Shown: one piece after another, positions 37,539-47,205 of the stretch
Numbering within the stretch: the first letter of the stretch is position 1
Layout of the letters: each line of letters begins with the position of its first letter
Assembly (NCBI GenBank): GCA_035297145.1
Contig: DATGZN010000104.1
Coordinates: forward strand, 1 to 64,000
Direction of reading: 5' to 3'
Origin: QHXW01 sp035297145
Lineage (GTDB): Bacteria; Acidobacteriota; Terriglobia; Bryobacterales; Bryobacteraceae
DNA: 64,000 bases
Made by a program: the position numbers and the translations under genes
Notes under the pieces: model-generated
Told to the model about the DNA's origin: nothing
Seen by the model: only the letters and a program-made list of their open reading frames with translations
Databases searched by the model: none

Positions 37539-40500
37539 CTAATGGCCACTTTTGGACGCGCCGCTGATCGTCACCTGCCCAGTGGCGCAAACAGTCCCCG
37601 GGCAACTGACCGAGGACGCAGGGTTGATCGTCAGCGCAAAAGCCGTGGGTGCGCCAGTCTGTGTGTTGCCACTGGAATTGGACGCCGTAACATTGATGGT
37701 GGCTGCGCCAGAGCTGGTGGGTGTGCCGCTCAGCACACATGAACTCGACAGATTTAAGCCGGCAGGAACACCTGTCGCGGTGCAGGTGATAGGAGCATCA
37801 CCGGCAGAAAAGGAAAATGTCTGGCTGTAAGCCGATCCCAGCGTAGCGGCGGGCAACGGGCTCGTGGTTGAGAATACCGGCAAAGTGTCGGTTGTGAGCG
37901 AAAAAGCCTGAGTGGGGTTGCCATTGGCATCTGAGACGGCAATCGTAGAACTGCCGGTAGTGGGAGTGGGGCCGCTGGGCGTACCCGTAATGGCGCCGGT
38001 CGCGCTGTTCAGTGACGCCCAAGCCGGCAGAGATCCCGCCGAAACACTGAATGCTGGCGCCGCGCAACCCAGCATGCTGATCTGCTGGTTATAACCGGTG
38101 CCCATATGGGCACCCGGCAGGGATGTAGTCGAAAACTGACAGCCGCTCCGAGGCGGGGTGAAATTGATTTCTGCAAAATTCTTCAGATTCTCCGTCGAGA
38201 CCATGATGCCGTTGTATTGGCCGTCCCAAGTGCCGTTGTTCGTGGCATTCAGAGTCACGAAGGGAGATGCGACAATCGCCCCGCAGCCTTGCGTGTGGCT
38301 GGAGCAGGCATCGGTGCTGAAGGTGGTGCTGGGCGTTGTTGTAGGTGGACAGGCGATAGTGAACGAGTTCGTTCCGACCCCGGTGACTTGGAAGGGAAAG
38401 ACGCCACCGGGGTTGCTGTTGGTATTGCCAAATCCCGTTAATCCTGAAAACCAGATCCACTGGTTCACAAAAACATTCGGTTGGACGTTAAAGTTTACCG
38501 TGCAGGAGGAAGCGGTGCCGTCACTTTGAATGTTGACGAACGGTCCTGCGGCTCCCGTGCCAGGAACGTAATGGAAGAAGATTTGTCGTGGCTGCACGGC
38601 GTTGATGGATACATTGGTCTGGTTCGCTCCCAGGCTGCCGGTGCCGGTATTGCCGCCGATGCCGGAAGTGGCGACGTGGTCGCCTACGATCATGTTGGGA
38701 TCGGCCTGGAATCCCAGCGTCACGTTGCCGCTGAATCCGGAGGAAACCGCATTCACGATCATGTGGGGCCGAAACACGATGTACATCGTATTGGCCAGAG
38801 CGACAGCCGAAGTCTCCGTAGTGGCCTGTGAATTGGAGGCAGAAGTTGCCGTTCCATCTGAAGTGCAGCTTGGATCGCTCAATCCGACGATGTTTGGATT
38901 GGAAGTGCAATGGAAAAAATCGTAGGTGACCGTGTTATTGTTCGTGCCCACAAAGACATATGCAGCGTGGCCAGGAACGCCTACTGACATATGATACTTT
39001 CCAGTACCCGGATTGTAAGTAACCCAACGTACTGGAGTCCATTCCTCTGGTTCGGCCCCTCCATGCGCAGCATCCACTTCGTCATAATACATGGGGCCAA
39101 TTTGCGCTGTCTGCGCACCCACCACCCCATAGCCACTGTTCATATTTAGAGCGAATCCATTGATCTGATCCATGTCGTGGTAGGTAGCGAGCGGCAGACC
39201 ACCAATGCCAACAACCGTGTTGTCTCCAGGAACTCCGACCCAACCGTTGTAAATCGGATCTGTGCCTTGCGGGATATAAACGTTTGATGGCCCAACTACG
39301 TGGTCCCACTGTGCCGTGTATTCAGTAATTCCCCATTGGCCAGCATAAGTAGAATCCATCTGGACGGTGCGATAGACATGGGGCAGAAAGCCATAAGTTT
39401 CCCAGGTCATTCCCGGCATATTAGTACTGGTAACGCCCCACTTCCACCAAACGCGAAAGCGGTTGAAGGTTGGCGAGTAGGCGTTGCCGGTCGCGAGGAC
39501 CATGTGGGAGGGGTACTCAGCGGGCTCCGGGTTCTGAGCGTAATTAGTAGGAGATGCCTTGTCGGTAGTTGTAGCACCAACCCAGAACGTGAAGTAATCC
39601 GAGGTGAGCGGAATGAAAAAGTTCGTGTCACCACCAGTAGTTGTGTAGGTGCCGTCAGGAACGCACTGACCAAGAGACGAGGAATTTCCTGCGCCTTGGC
39701 CTGGATTAGAGCCGGAACAACCCATATTGTTGAAGGTGACGGTTTGCCCTCCGCTACCGTTTAGGGTCACCGAGCCGATGACCCACGGGCGATTGATCGT
39801 TCCGAAAGGCAAGCCAGGCCCGTTGTAGTCATTGAAGTTCCAAAGCCAGGCGAGCTGCCCCGCCGCGAAGGTTGTACCAGGGGAAGCATCGGTAAGAAAT
39901 GCCGTTAGTGTTATACTTCCAGTACCTCCGCTCACTACCAAGGAGCCAGAGTCGGCGTTAGTACCATATCCGCGAAAGCCGGTCGGAGAATTGTAGGCCA
40001 TGCTGCAACCGAGGGCATCGTTGATGTTCGGACAACTATCAACCACAAGTTGCATCGTGCCGTTCGGCGTCATGTGCATTTCAGACACCGAACCATCGCC
40101 AGGGAATTGCGCGTAGAGCTGTTGTCCTTGGTTATTGCAAGTGGCGCGCTCGTAGAAAACCGCCGTTTGCCCCGCGAAACTGCCAAAGGTTGAGGAATTG
40201 AGGGGAATTGTAAAATGAGTTGCGTCCACGTTGGTGATTTTCCAGTTGAGGGACACATTCGTGACGGCGTACCCTGCCGGCCTCGATGTTGGACCGTTAA
40301 GCTGGGAGCTGACCATGTGGGCGACAGCGGAGGTAGAGTTGACTCCCCTCGTTGCAATGTTGACTATACGGGAGGTAGGAAAGAGATTGCTGGCGGGAAG
40401 AGTGATGTATTCGTTTCCCGAAGGTACTCCTGGGTAGCTTGGTCCACGATTATATATAAACCAAGTTGCATTCGGAGTCGGTTCCAGGCGATAAGTCTCA

Positions 40501-40775
40501 CCTACATAAACGGAAGTGCCGATAGCAGACAGCGAGGACTTCATAAACACGGCCTGCTGGTTGTTCATGTTGACCCACTGCCCGTTGGCTCCCGAAGCCG
40601 TAGCCCCGTAAACCGAGATGCACATTCCGGTGGCAAGGCCGTGCGGAGTGGCTGTCGTGATCTGGGTGGGCGAAGTACTCGCCACGGCATTGGTGATGTA
40701 ACCGGCCCAGTTGTCAAGAATGGCCTGAGCCTGCAGCGAACTCAGGCCGAGCAAAAAGAGAAAAAGGGGCTTCAT
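37539..40775 (-). CDS. Giant secreted protein with PIG/immunoglobulin-like C-terminal domains (paralog B)
   Basis: The 1078-residue protein has a signal peptide (MKPLFLFLLGLSSLQAQA) and the same about 860-residue body as the protein at 28642-31449. The two are collinear throughout, including the HGLATGMCIS segment, NVDATHFTIPLNSSTFGSF, QNPEPAEYPSHMVLATG and NGTWDGQYNGIMVSTEN. Instead of a dockerin-like end, it carries two putative immunoglobulin (He_PIG-like) domains (about residues 890-1060) with SATGAITGTP and CVLSGTPTSSGAATINV. The C-terminus stops abruptly after a GQVTISGASKSG segment. It may be truncated, because a similar fragment lies downstream. It is probably a cell-surface protein; no enzymatic motif was seen. 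Confidence 0.75.
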   Translation of the reverse strand: MKPLFLFLLGLSSLQAQAILDNWAGYITNAVASTSPTQITTATPHGLATGMCISVYGATASGANGQWVNMNNQQAVFMKSSLSAIGTSVYVGETYRLEPTPNATWFIYNRGPSYPGVPSGNEYITLPASNLFPTSRIVNIATRGVNSTSAVAHMVSSQLNGPTSRPAGYAVTNVSLNWKITNVDATHFTIPLNSSTFGSFAGQTAVFYERATCNNQGQQLYAQFPGDGSVSEMHMTPNGTMQLVVDSCPNINDALGCSMAYNSPTGFRGYGTNADSGSLVVSGGTGSITLTAFLTDASPGTTFAAGQLAWLWNFNDYNGPGLPFGTINRPWVIGSVTLNGSGGQTVTFNNMGCSGSNPGQGAGNSSSLGQCVPDGTYTTTGGDTNFFIPLTSDYFTFWVGATTTDKASPTNYAQNPEPAEYPSHMVLATGNAYSPTFNRFRVWWKWGVTSTNMPGMTWETYGFLPHVYRTVQMDSTYAGQWGITEYTAQWDHVVGPSNVYIPQGTDPIYNGWVGVPGDNTVVGIGGLPLATYHDMDQINGFALNMNSGYGVVGAQTAQIGPMYYDEVDAAHGGAEPEEWTPVRWVTYNPGTGKYHMSVGVPGHAAYVFVGTNNNTVTYDFFHCTSNPNIVGLSDPSCTSDGTATSASNSQATTETSAVALANTMYIVFRPHMIVNAVSSGFSGNVTLGFQADPNMIVGDHVATSGIGGNTGTGSLGANQTNVSINAVQPRQIFFHYVPGTGAAGPFVNIQSDGTASSCTVNFNVQPNVFVNQWIWFSGLTGFGNTNSNPGGVFPFQVTGVGTNSFTIACPPTTTPSTTFSTDACSSHTQGCGAIVASPFVTLNATNNGTWDGQYNGIMVSTENLKNFAEINFTPPRSGCQFSTTSLPGAHMGTGYNQQISMLGCAAPAFSVSAGSLPAWASLNSATGAITGTPSGPTPTTGSSTIAVSDANGNPTQAFSLTTDTLPVFSTTSPLPAATLGSAYSQTFSFSAGDAPITCTATGVPAGLNLSSSCVLSGTPTSSGAATINVTASNSSGNTQTGAPTAFALTINPASSVSCPGTVCATGQVTISGASKSGH

Positions 40776-40954
40776 ACTGGTTACGGAGGGTGGGTTTGCG
40801 TATCCCGATGACTCACACCGGAGGGTAGGCCACCAGAGCGCTTTTAATTTTCGCGCCGTCGTAAAACAATCTTAACTCCACAACCGGCCAACCAGCAGGA
40901 ACGGCAGCTAAAAAAAACCTGCGCGAATTGGTGACCGAGCGGATGTGATAAATT

Positions 40955-40989
40955 GAAAAATCCGGTTGATTGCACGTCCTCTCGTAGCC
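40955..40989. repeat. Direct repeat flanking paralog B, right copy
   Basis: The segment contains GAAAAATCCGGTTG and TTGCACGTCCTCTCGTAGCC and matches the copy at 37361-37394. It sits directly before the wecB start, so it may double as leader sequence of that gene. Confidence 0.55.
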
Positions 40990-40990
40990 A

Positions 40991-42094
40991 ATGCAGATCC
41001 GAATCCTTTGCGTCGCGGGCGCGCGCCCGAACTTCATGAAGCTCGCGCCGTTAGTGGCCGCGCTGGATCGCGACGCGGAATTCTCGCCCTTCATCGTGCA
41101 TACGGGCCAGCACTACGACGATCAGATGTCGGGACAATTTTTTCGGGATCTTGATATACCTGCCCCGAAGTGTAATCTCAGCGTTGGTTCCGGTTCTCAA
41201 GCCCAGCAAACCGCCGAGATCATGAAACGTTTCGAGCCGGTGGTGCTCGAAGAGAAGCCGGACGCCGTTCTGGTGGTGGGCGATGTGAACTCTACCATGG
41301 CCTGTGCTCTAGTGGCCAAGAAGCTGGGAATTCGGGTCATCCATGTGGAAGCGGGCCTTCGCAGTTTTGACCGTGAGATGCCGGAAGAGATCAACCGCGT
41401 GGTTACGGATGCGATCTCGGACTTACTGCTGGTAACCGAGGAGAGCGGGTACCGCAACCTAATCGCGGAAGGAGTCCCGCGCGAGCGAGTGTTTCTGACC
41501 GGCAATTTGATGATCGATTCGCTGCGCGCCCATATGAATAGCGCCAAGCAATCCGATGTTTTGACGCGCCTTGGCGCAAAGCCCGGATCGTATGGATTGG
41601 TTACCCTGCATCGGCCTTCCAATGTGGACGATCCGACTCATCTCGCCGAAATCATGGAAACGCTTTCTATCATCGCGGGGGAGCTTACTCTGTATCTGCC
41701 GATCCACCCCCGCACGCGAGCGCGGTTGGAGGAGCACACGATTCCCGTGGATCCGCGCATTCATTTGACCGAGCCGCTTGGATATTTCGATTTTCTGTGG
41801 CTGATGTCCAATAGCTCGGTAGTGCTTACGGATTCGGGGGGAATTCAGGAGGAAACTACCGCGCTGGGCGTTCCTTGCCTCACCTTGAGAGACAACACGG
41901 AGCGTCCAGCCACCATTGAGGAAGGCACCAACATTCTGGCGGGAACCCACAAGGGGTCAATCCTGGATGCGTGGAAGCAGTTGAAGGAGAACCCCAAACG
42001 GGGCCGAATTCCGAAGTATTGGGACGGTGGGGCCAGCGCGCGGTGCGTGGAAGCACTGCGCTCCTATTTCGCGGCGGGTGGTTCGGCGCGATAG
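40991..42094 (+). CDS. wecB: Non-hydrolysing UDP-N-acetylglucosamine 2-epimerase
   Basis: The 367-residue enzyme interconverts UDP-GlcNAc and UDP-ManNAc for polysaccharide synthesis. Family features are AGARPNFMKLAPLVAAL, HTGQHYDDQMSGQFF, VIHVEAGLRSFDREMPEEIN and the UDP-binding segment LTDSGGIQEETTALGVPCLT with LRDNTERP. The hydrolysing NeuC-type is less likely because the sequence follows the WecB pattern. It is divergent from the giant secreted protein gene and points toward a leftward-reading DegT aminotransferase gene. Confidence 0.93.
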   Translation: MQIRILCVAGARPNFMKLAPLVAALDRDAEFSPFIVHTGQHYDDQMSGQFFRDLDIPAPKCNLSVGSGSQAQQTAEIMKRFEPVVLEEKPDAVLVVGDVNSTMACALVAKKLGIRVIHVEAGLRSFDREMPEEINRVVTDAISDLLLVTEESGYRNLIAEGVPRERVFLTGNLMIDSLRAHMNSAKQSDVLTRLGAKPGSYGLVTLHRPSNVDDPTHLAEIMETLSIIAGELTLYLPIHPRTRARLEEHTIPVDPRIHLTEPLGYFDFLWLMSNSSVVLTDSGGIQEETTALGVPCLTLRDNTERPATIEEGTNILAGTHKGSILDAWKQLKENPKRGRIPKYWDGGASARCVEALRSYFAAGGSAR

Positions 42095-42119
42095 GGCGAT
42101 CGAAATCCGATTCGGGAAA

Positions 42120-43256
42120 TTACCGGCGATAGTGCGCCACGATACTTTCGCAAACGTACTCGATATCTTCGGCCGAGACTTCAGGATTGACCGGCAACGC
42201 CAGCACTTCGCTCGCAGCTTTTTCGCTCACTGGAAAATCACCGGCATGATAGCCCAACCAGGCGAAGCACTCCTGCTGATGCAGACAAAGAGGGTAATAG
42301 ATTTCGCTCCCGATTCCACGCTCCCGCAAGTATGCCTGCAGGCCGTCGCGGTTGGCGCACCGGATCACGAACTGGTTATAGATGTGGCGAGTCTGATAGG
42401 CGGCCGGCTGTGGCGCAAAAACCGGGACTTCAGCTCGCGAGAGCAGGCGCCGGTATGAATCGGCATTCTCCTGCCGGCGCGCGGACCACGAATCCAAATG
42501 CCTAAACTTGACGCGCAGCACCGCCGCCTGTAAAGCATCGAGGCGCGAGTTGATGCCGATCCACCGATGCAAGTACTCGCCCGTGCGTCCGTGGATGCGC
42601 AGGGCCTTCAGCCGGTCCGAGAGGCTCTGGTCGTTGGTCGTCACCATGCCGCCATCGCCGTAGCCGCCCAGGTTCTTAGTCGGGTAGAAACTAAAACAGC
42701 CGATGTCCCCGATGCTCCCGGCCCGCCGGCCGTTGTATTCGGCGCCGATGGATTGGGCGGCATCTTCAATCACCCGGATGCCGCGCGAACGCGCCAGCGT
42801 CTCCAGCGCGTCCATATCGGCGCAGGCGCCGAACAGATGCACCGGGATCACGGCGCGTACACGGGGATTCGCCTTCAGTGCGTCCTCCACGCGATTCATG
42901 TCCATGTTGAAGGTCGCCGGTTCGATGTCCACGAAAACGGGTTTGGCTCCGAGCGTGCAGATCGCGCCGGCAGTGGCGAAAAACGTGAACGGGACCGTGA
43001 GTACTTCATCGCCGGGCCGAATATCCAGCGCCATCAATGCTAACAACAGAGCATCCGTGCCGGATGCGCAGCCAACGGCGTAGTTTGTGGAGCTATAGGC
43101 GGCGATTTCCAGCTCGAGTTGGTTGACCTCGTTGCCCAGTATGAACTGCTGGGAATCGACGACGCGCATGATGGCCGGGATCACTTCGTCCCGGATCATC
43201 GCGTGCTGCGCTTTCAAGTCGAGCAGCGGGATTTGCCGTTCGCTCACGGTATTCAT
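42120..43256 (-). CDS. DegT/DnrJ/EryC1/StrS family aminotransferase
   Basis: I chose ATG 43256 (MNTVSERQIPLLDL), preceded by GAGGTGAGG, giving 378 residues. The PLP-enzyme motifs are CASGTDALLLALMALDI, VIEDAAQSIGAEYNGRRAGS and the lysine segment FSFYPTKNLGGYGDGGMV. Such enzymes transfer an amino group to a keto-sugar nucleotide, making amino sugars for surface polysaccharides. It converges with wecB. Which amino sugar is formed is not clear from sequence. Confidence 0.85.
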   Translation of the reverse strand: MNTVSERQIPLLDLKAQHAMIRDEVIPAIMRVVDSQQFILGNEVNQLELEIAAYSSTNYAVGCASGTDALLLALMALDIRPGDEVLTVPFTFFATAGAICTLGAKPVFVDIEPATFNMDMNRVEDALKANPRVRAVIPVHLFGACADMDALETLARSRGIRVIEDAAQSIGAEYNGRRAGSIGDIGCFSFYPTKNLGGYGDGGMVTTNDQSLSDRLKALRIHGRTGEYLHRWIGINSRLDALQAAVLRVKFRHLDSWSARRQENADSYRRLLSRAEVPVFAPQPAAYQTRHIYNQFVIRCANRDGLQAYLRERGIGSEIYYPLCLHQQECFAWLGYHAGDFPVSEKAASEVLALPVNPEVSAEDIEYVCESIVAHYRR

Positions 43257-43561
43257 TTCAGCCCTCACCTCTTTCGAGGATAGCGCTCGTACACGCATTT
43301 ACGGTAAGCGTCATCAGTAACGACTGCGTGGCTCCCGTTCCAAAGCCCACGACTCTCCTACTGGACCCCGCACGAGGCGGCCGCCTTACCGGAGAGCGCC
43401 GGATCGCGGCGAACGACCAAGCAGATGAGAGCAGTGAGTAGTGCCGCGACCACAACATCCACCAGATCTCTCGCAGTGATGGCGGCAGTTGTCCGCAGAA
43501 GTACGGAATGAATCCAGGGGTCATGGTTCTGCTTTAGCGGCAGGCCGCACCGCGATATCTC
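43257..43561. other. Gap with only a doubtful small frame
   Basis: On the minus strand, a GTG at 43462 opens a 34-codon frame (to TAG at 43358) with a hydrophobic segment VVVAALLTALICLVVRR. It has no good Shine-Dalgarno, and the frame continues upstream without ATG right to the deacetylase stop. It could be a small membrane peptide or chance. Nothing else is visible. Confidence 0.25.
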
Positions 43562-44656
43562 TCAGATCCACGCGGGACGGGACCTTATGATGCGGCGGGT
43601 GGTGGTTTGGCCCCTGGTCCTCGGGTGGGCGACGGCCCGCAACAGTGGAATGAGGCCAGTGACTTCGCCCTCGAATTCCATGATGGTGCAGTGTGACGTA
43701 TCCAGGAGGCGGGGAAGAAAATACCTGTTTGTGTCACGCGCTACCAGACCGTTTTCGCAGGTAACGGCAGATTGGACACATTCCTTCTCCAACCAGCCAG
43801 CGAATTCCGGCCGGGCGTTGCCGCTGGGATAGCAGAAGTGTGCAGGATTCTGACCGGTGAACAGGGTAATACTGGCACGATTGTCGCGGATTTCGCGGAG
43901 GAACAGGTCTTCGTCCTCGGGAGTGCGATGACGGTGGGTATGGAGCTGAATGTCGATGCCTGCAACGCCGGCCTCCGCGACCTCGCTTGGGTTCATCGGT
44001 TGTAGCATTCGCGCCCGGAGGATTTCGTCGTAATCGATCTGCAACATCTCCGCCAAAGACGCGGCGACGGCATTCCGCCCCTGTTCGTCGAGCGACCGCA
44101 GGGCTACTAAGCCTAACATGGCCGCCTCGGCAGCTGCGACGCCCTGCGGAGTACGCAGGTCCAAAACCGTGCCGAATTTCGCACGCGCTTCGTCCACCAC
44201 CTTGCCACGTCCGCGCCACAACAAGTACCGAACTATCAGGTTTGCGATCGGGTAAGGGTGGTCGCAATAGTAGGTGGTCAGATATAGGGTGGCGGGAAAA
44301 TGGAACTCCTGCAGAATGGGGAGAGCGCGTTCATAAAAGTCGTAGAACCCGTCGTCGAATGTCAGAACTACACTGCGCGCCGGCAGTTTGCCAGCGTCCA
44401 ATAGAGCAAGCGCTTCCGCGAGCGGCAACACGTGGTAACTGTGGTCCCGCAACCATTCCATACGCCCGCGGAAGGTATCCTGGTCCATATAGAGGGAACT
44501 GTTCCACAGGTGCTCGTCGCGCAAAGAGACACCGTGATAACAGAGGACCGCGATGCGTTGACTCCGCCAGGAACTCTCACCCACGCGGCCGGTGATGGAA
44601 AGAGCGTCTGCCGCATGCAAAATAAGCATTTTGCCGTGGTGGAGTATCGATTCCAT
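43562..44656 (-). CDS. Polysaccharide deacetylase family protein (CE4)
   Basis: The 364-residue protein contains the NodB-type motifs VVLTFDDGFYDFYERALPIL (metal-binding Asp pair), IDIQLHTHRHRTPED (His-x3-His) and a late HFCYPSGNARPEFAGW. Acting on N-acetyl groups of a polymer such as poly-GlcNAc or an exopolysaccharide precursor is the family role. No signal peptide is evident, so cytoplasmic processing of a precursor is possible. An AT-rich stretch upstream (about 44725-44790) likely holds its promoter. Confidence 0.85.
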   Translation of the reverse strand: MESILHHGKMLILHAADALSITGRVGESSWRSQRIAVLCYHGVSLRDEHLWNSSLYMDQDTFRGRMEWLRDHSYHVLPLAEALALLDAGKLPARSVVLTFDDGFYDFYERALPILQEFHFPATLYLTTYYCDHPYPIANLIVRYLLWRGRGKVVDEARAKFGTVLDLRTPQGVAAAEAAMLGLVALRSLDEQGRNAVAASLAEMLQIDYDEILRARMLQPMNPSEVAEAGVAGIDIQLHTHRHRTPEDEDLFLREIRDNRASITLFTGQNPAHFCYPSGNARPEFAGWLEKECVQSAVTCENGLVARDTNRYFLPRLLDTSHCTIMEFEGEVTGLIPLLRAVAHPRTRGQTTTRRIIRSRPAWI

Positions 44657-44796
44657 GGGACAAGGTCAGGATAACAAGGGAGTGACCGATTCGGAAGCGG
44701 GTCGGGCGGTTTAGTGCGCAAGCACTATACGCAAGAATTAACAACTATTACGAATGCGAGTATAACTGGCGAGTGTATTCTTTGGCACGTAGGCTG

Positions 44797-45960
44797 TTAC
44801 AGGCTGGTCGTTCGCACAAATTCAAGTACGCGTTGGGCGTTGTGTGTCCAGGTGAAACCGCGCCGATCAATGGCGGCGCGCGCGAGGACTCCCATGGCCG
44901 CGCGGCGCTCCGAATCGTTCACCAGCTCCGCGAGTGCCTGGCCCATGCTCGCGACATCGCGCGGCGTGAATAGCAATGCTTCTGAAGAATCGGTGAGTAG
45001 CTCTTCGACGTTTTCCTGCCGGGGAGCCACGATGGGCTTTGCCAAAGCCATGTACTCGATGATCTTCATGGGACAGCAATATTCGTTGGCGGCCGGCTGT
45101 ACGGCGATGTCCATCAGGTCGAGGTAGGGCGGGACTTTGTGATGCGGCAGCGGTCCGGTAAAAATGACCGATGCCTGGAGGCAGTTGTCCTCGACATATT
45201 GTCTAAGCTGGGGCATTGCCGGACCGTCACCAATCAGCAGTAGCGCGGCGCGGTCGCGCATCGGTCCCGACTGGTGAAATGCCTTTAGCAGGAAATCCAG
45301 ACCGTGCCAGTCCCGGAACCATCCGATGAAACCGATGACGACCTTGTCTTGCAGGCCCAGCGAAGAACGCAAGCCATCCGAGTGGGTGCGCGCCTGAAAA
45401 TGATCGAGGTTGACGCCGTTGGGCATCACCACCAGCTTGGAGGAAGCGACGCCGGCGTCGGCCAGGATGCGTTTCAGAGGCCCGGAGACGGCCACCACCA
45501 GTGTGGCGCTATTGCAAATCGCACGTTCGGTCCATTGAGCGAAGCGGAAGGTACGGATATGGCCGTCACGTTTCTGCTCGAGCGCAAAGGGCGAATTTAC
45601 TTCCAGCACGATGGGCACACGGAACAGGTGGGCCACGGCCACGCCGGTGAAATTGAACAGAGAGTAGCGCTCGTAAATCACATCCACTTTGCGGCCGGTG
45701 AGCTTGGCGGCCAACAACGGGATACCCATGACGTTATAGAGCAGTTGGAGGAAGTCATAGGCAAAAGGAACGCGTTTCGCCAGTCTCTTCCACAAGGCAT
45801 CGCCGGCATCTCTGGCGGCGTCATCCACCGCCGTCTCCGTACCTACGAGCGCGACTTCTTCCACTTCGTGTCCCAGGCTGCGAAACGCCTGGATCATCTC
45901 GCGGATATGGATGCGTTGCGCGTCAGTCGCTCGCGTCCGGTGGTGATAGATCAGTCTCAC
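44797..45960 (-). CDS. Glycosyltransferase family 4
   Basis: The 387-residue GT-B enzyme has a donor-binding half with VVIGFIGWFRDWHGLDFLLK and LPHHKVPPYLDLMDIAVQPA. The conserved E-x7-E region is CPMKIIEYMALAKPIVAPRQ. The acceptor half starts MRLIYHHRTRATDAQRIHIR. It should add one sugar to the lipid-linked repeat unit of the exopolysaccharide. It follows, on the same strand, the GT2 gene ending at 45977 with 16 bp between, so the two are likely one operon. The sugar specificity is unknown. Confidence 0.85.
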   Translation of the reverse strand: MRLIYHHRTRATDAQRIHIREMIQAFRSLGHEVEEVALVGTETAVDDAARDAGDALWKRLAKRVPFAYDFLQLLYNVMGIPLLAAKLTGRKVDVIYERYSLFNFTGVAVAHLFRVPIVLEVNSPFALEQKRDGHIRTFRFAQWTERAICNSATLVVAVSGPLKRILADAGVASSKLVVMPNGVNLDHFQARTHSDGLRSSLGLQDKVVIGFIGWFRDWHGLDFLLKAFHQSGPMRDRAALLLIGDGPAMPQLRQYVEDNCLQASVIFTGPLPHHKVPPYLDLMDIAVQPAANEYCCPMKIIEYMALAKPIVAPRQENVEELLTDSSEALLFTPRDVASMGQALAELVNDSERRAAMGVLARAAIDRRGFTWTHNAQRVLEFVRTTSL

Positions 45961-45976
45961 GGCGGTTCTTGGGCAG

Positions 45977-47113
45977 TTATCGGTCGGCTTTTTTCCACAG
46001 AACCGACTGGCGGCCGGTGATGCCCCTGATCAGCCCGACGGTGGCCGCGACTTGTCCAAACAAGAAATAGAACGGCGCATCCAGAAACGGGTTCGTCCAA
46101 CGCGTCAGCATCCGAACCATTGCCAGCACGGCCAGGAATGCAAATCCGACGACGACGACACGCGAAAACATGCTGTCCCAAGTGGCGGCCGCGAACACCA
46201 GGCACAGCAGGCCCGACACGGGCGCCACCCACCTTAGGAATTTGTGCGAAAGAAAGACGAGCCAGAAGCTAGGTGGACAACGAGATGGCCACGCGTTCCC
46301 GCGCAGCAGCCCCTGGGCAGCGCCTGCCGCAATGCGGACCTTACGGTGAAATTCCTCGGCGAGGCTGGCTGGCCCATGTTCCCATCCGATGGCCTGGGGT
46401 TCAAAGACCACTCTCTTGCCCTGGCGCACCACGGATGTAGCGATTACGTAATCATCGATCAGGGTATCGTTTGGGCACGGACGAAACAATTCGCGGCGCA
46501 AGGCGTACATCGCGCCATCGGCGCCAGCCATGGAGTAAAGCGCGGAAGCTCTTTCCTGGAGCCGCCACTCCAAATCGTAGTAGTTCGCCTCAGATGACGC
46601 CAGTGGTTCGGCCGTGTCCTTCAGATAGACCTTGCCGGAGACGCAGCCCACAGTGGGATCGGTGAAGCGCGCCATCAATTTGCGAAGCGCCTGCGCCTGC
46701 CACAAGACGTTGGCGTCAGACAGCACAACGATCTCTTCACTCCGTGCTGCGATCACTTCGTTCAGATTGGCGATTTTGCCACGCCTCTCGTGCCTCTCGA
46801 TTAGCTCCACGCCGCGGCTGGTGTATTCGCGCGCGATCGAGGCTGTAGCATCGGTCGACCCATCCGACACCACGATGACGCGCAGCTTCTCGCGGGGATA
46901 GTCTAAGGCCAGGCAGTTCTCGATCCTCCCGCGGATCACGCGAGCTTCATTTAAGGCGCAGATCACCAGGGCCACCGCGGGACAGTCCGAAGCGTCTTGA
47001 GTCGCGGCCTCGGACCGGCGTTTTTGCGGTACGAACCACAGAAGAATCGCTGGATACACTGCGAACGGGTAAACGAACAGCAAGATCGAGAGGAAGAGAA
47101 AGGCCTGCATCAT
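45977..47113 (-). CDS. Membrane-bound glycosyltransferase family 2
   Basis: The 378-residue protein starts with a membrane span (FLFLSILLFVYPFAVYPAIL), then a GT2 domain with VALVICALNEARVIRGRIEN, VIVVSDGSTDATASIA, the SDAN metal-binding site and the acceptor segment NDTLIDDYVIATSV. Two or three C-terminal spans follow (SGLLCLVFAAATWDS, VVVVGFAFLAVLAMV). This plan is that of processive or monofunctional beta-glycosyltransferases of the inner membrane. A QxxRW-type motif was not found, so processivity is doubtful. Confidence 0.85.
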   Translation of the reverse strand: MMQAFLFLSILLFVYPFAVYPAILLWFVPQKRRSEAATQDASDCPAVALVICALNEARVIRGRIENCLALDYPREKLRVIVVSDGSTDATASIAREYTSRGVELIERHERRGKIANLNEVIAARSEEIVVLSDANVLWQAQALRKLMARFTDPTVGCVSGKVYLKDTAEPLASSEANYYDLEWRLQERASALYSMAGADGAMYALRRELFRPCPNDTLIDDYVIATSVVRQGKRVVFEPQAIGWEHGPASLAEEFHRKVRIAAGAAQGLLRGNAWPSRCPPSFWLVFLSHKFLRWVAPVSGLLCLVFAAATWDSMFSRVVVVGFAFLAVLAMVRMLTRWTNPFLDAPFYFLFGQVAATVGLIRGITGRQSVLWKKADR

Positions 47114-47205
47114 CGAGAGGGTGTCGCGGTCACGAAGACGACCTTATGATGCCCGGCCCAGTCGCGCACACGAGGCGACGTGGAGTTGAGGAATGCCAAC
47201 CGTAG

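Noticed and set aside
43358..43462. A 34-codon GTG-started membrane peptide
   Set aside because: There is no Shine-Dalgarno, and the frame is only the continuation of the deacetylase frame past its stop; it is listed only as part of a gap note.
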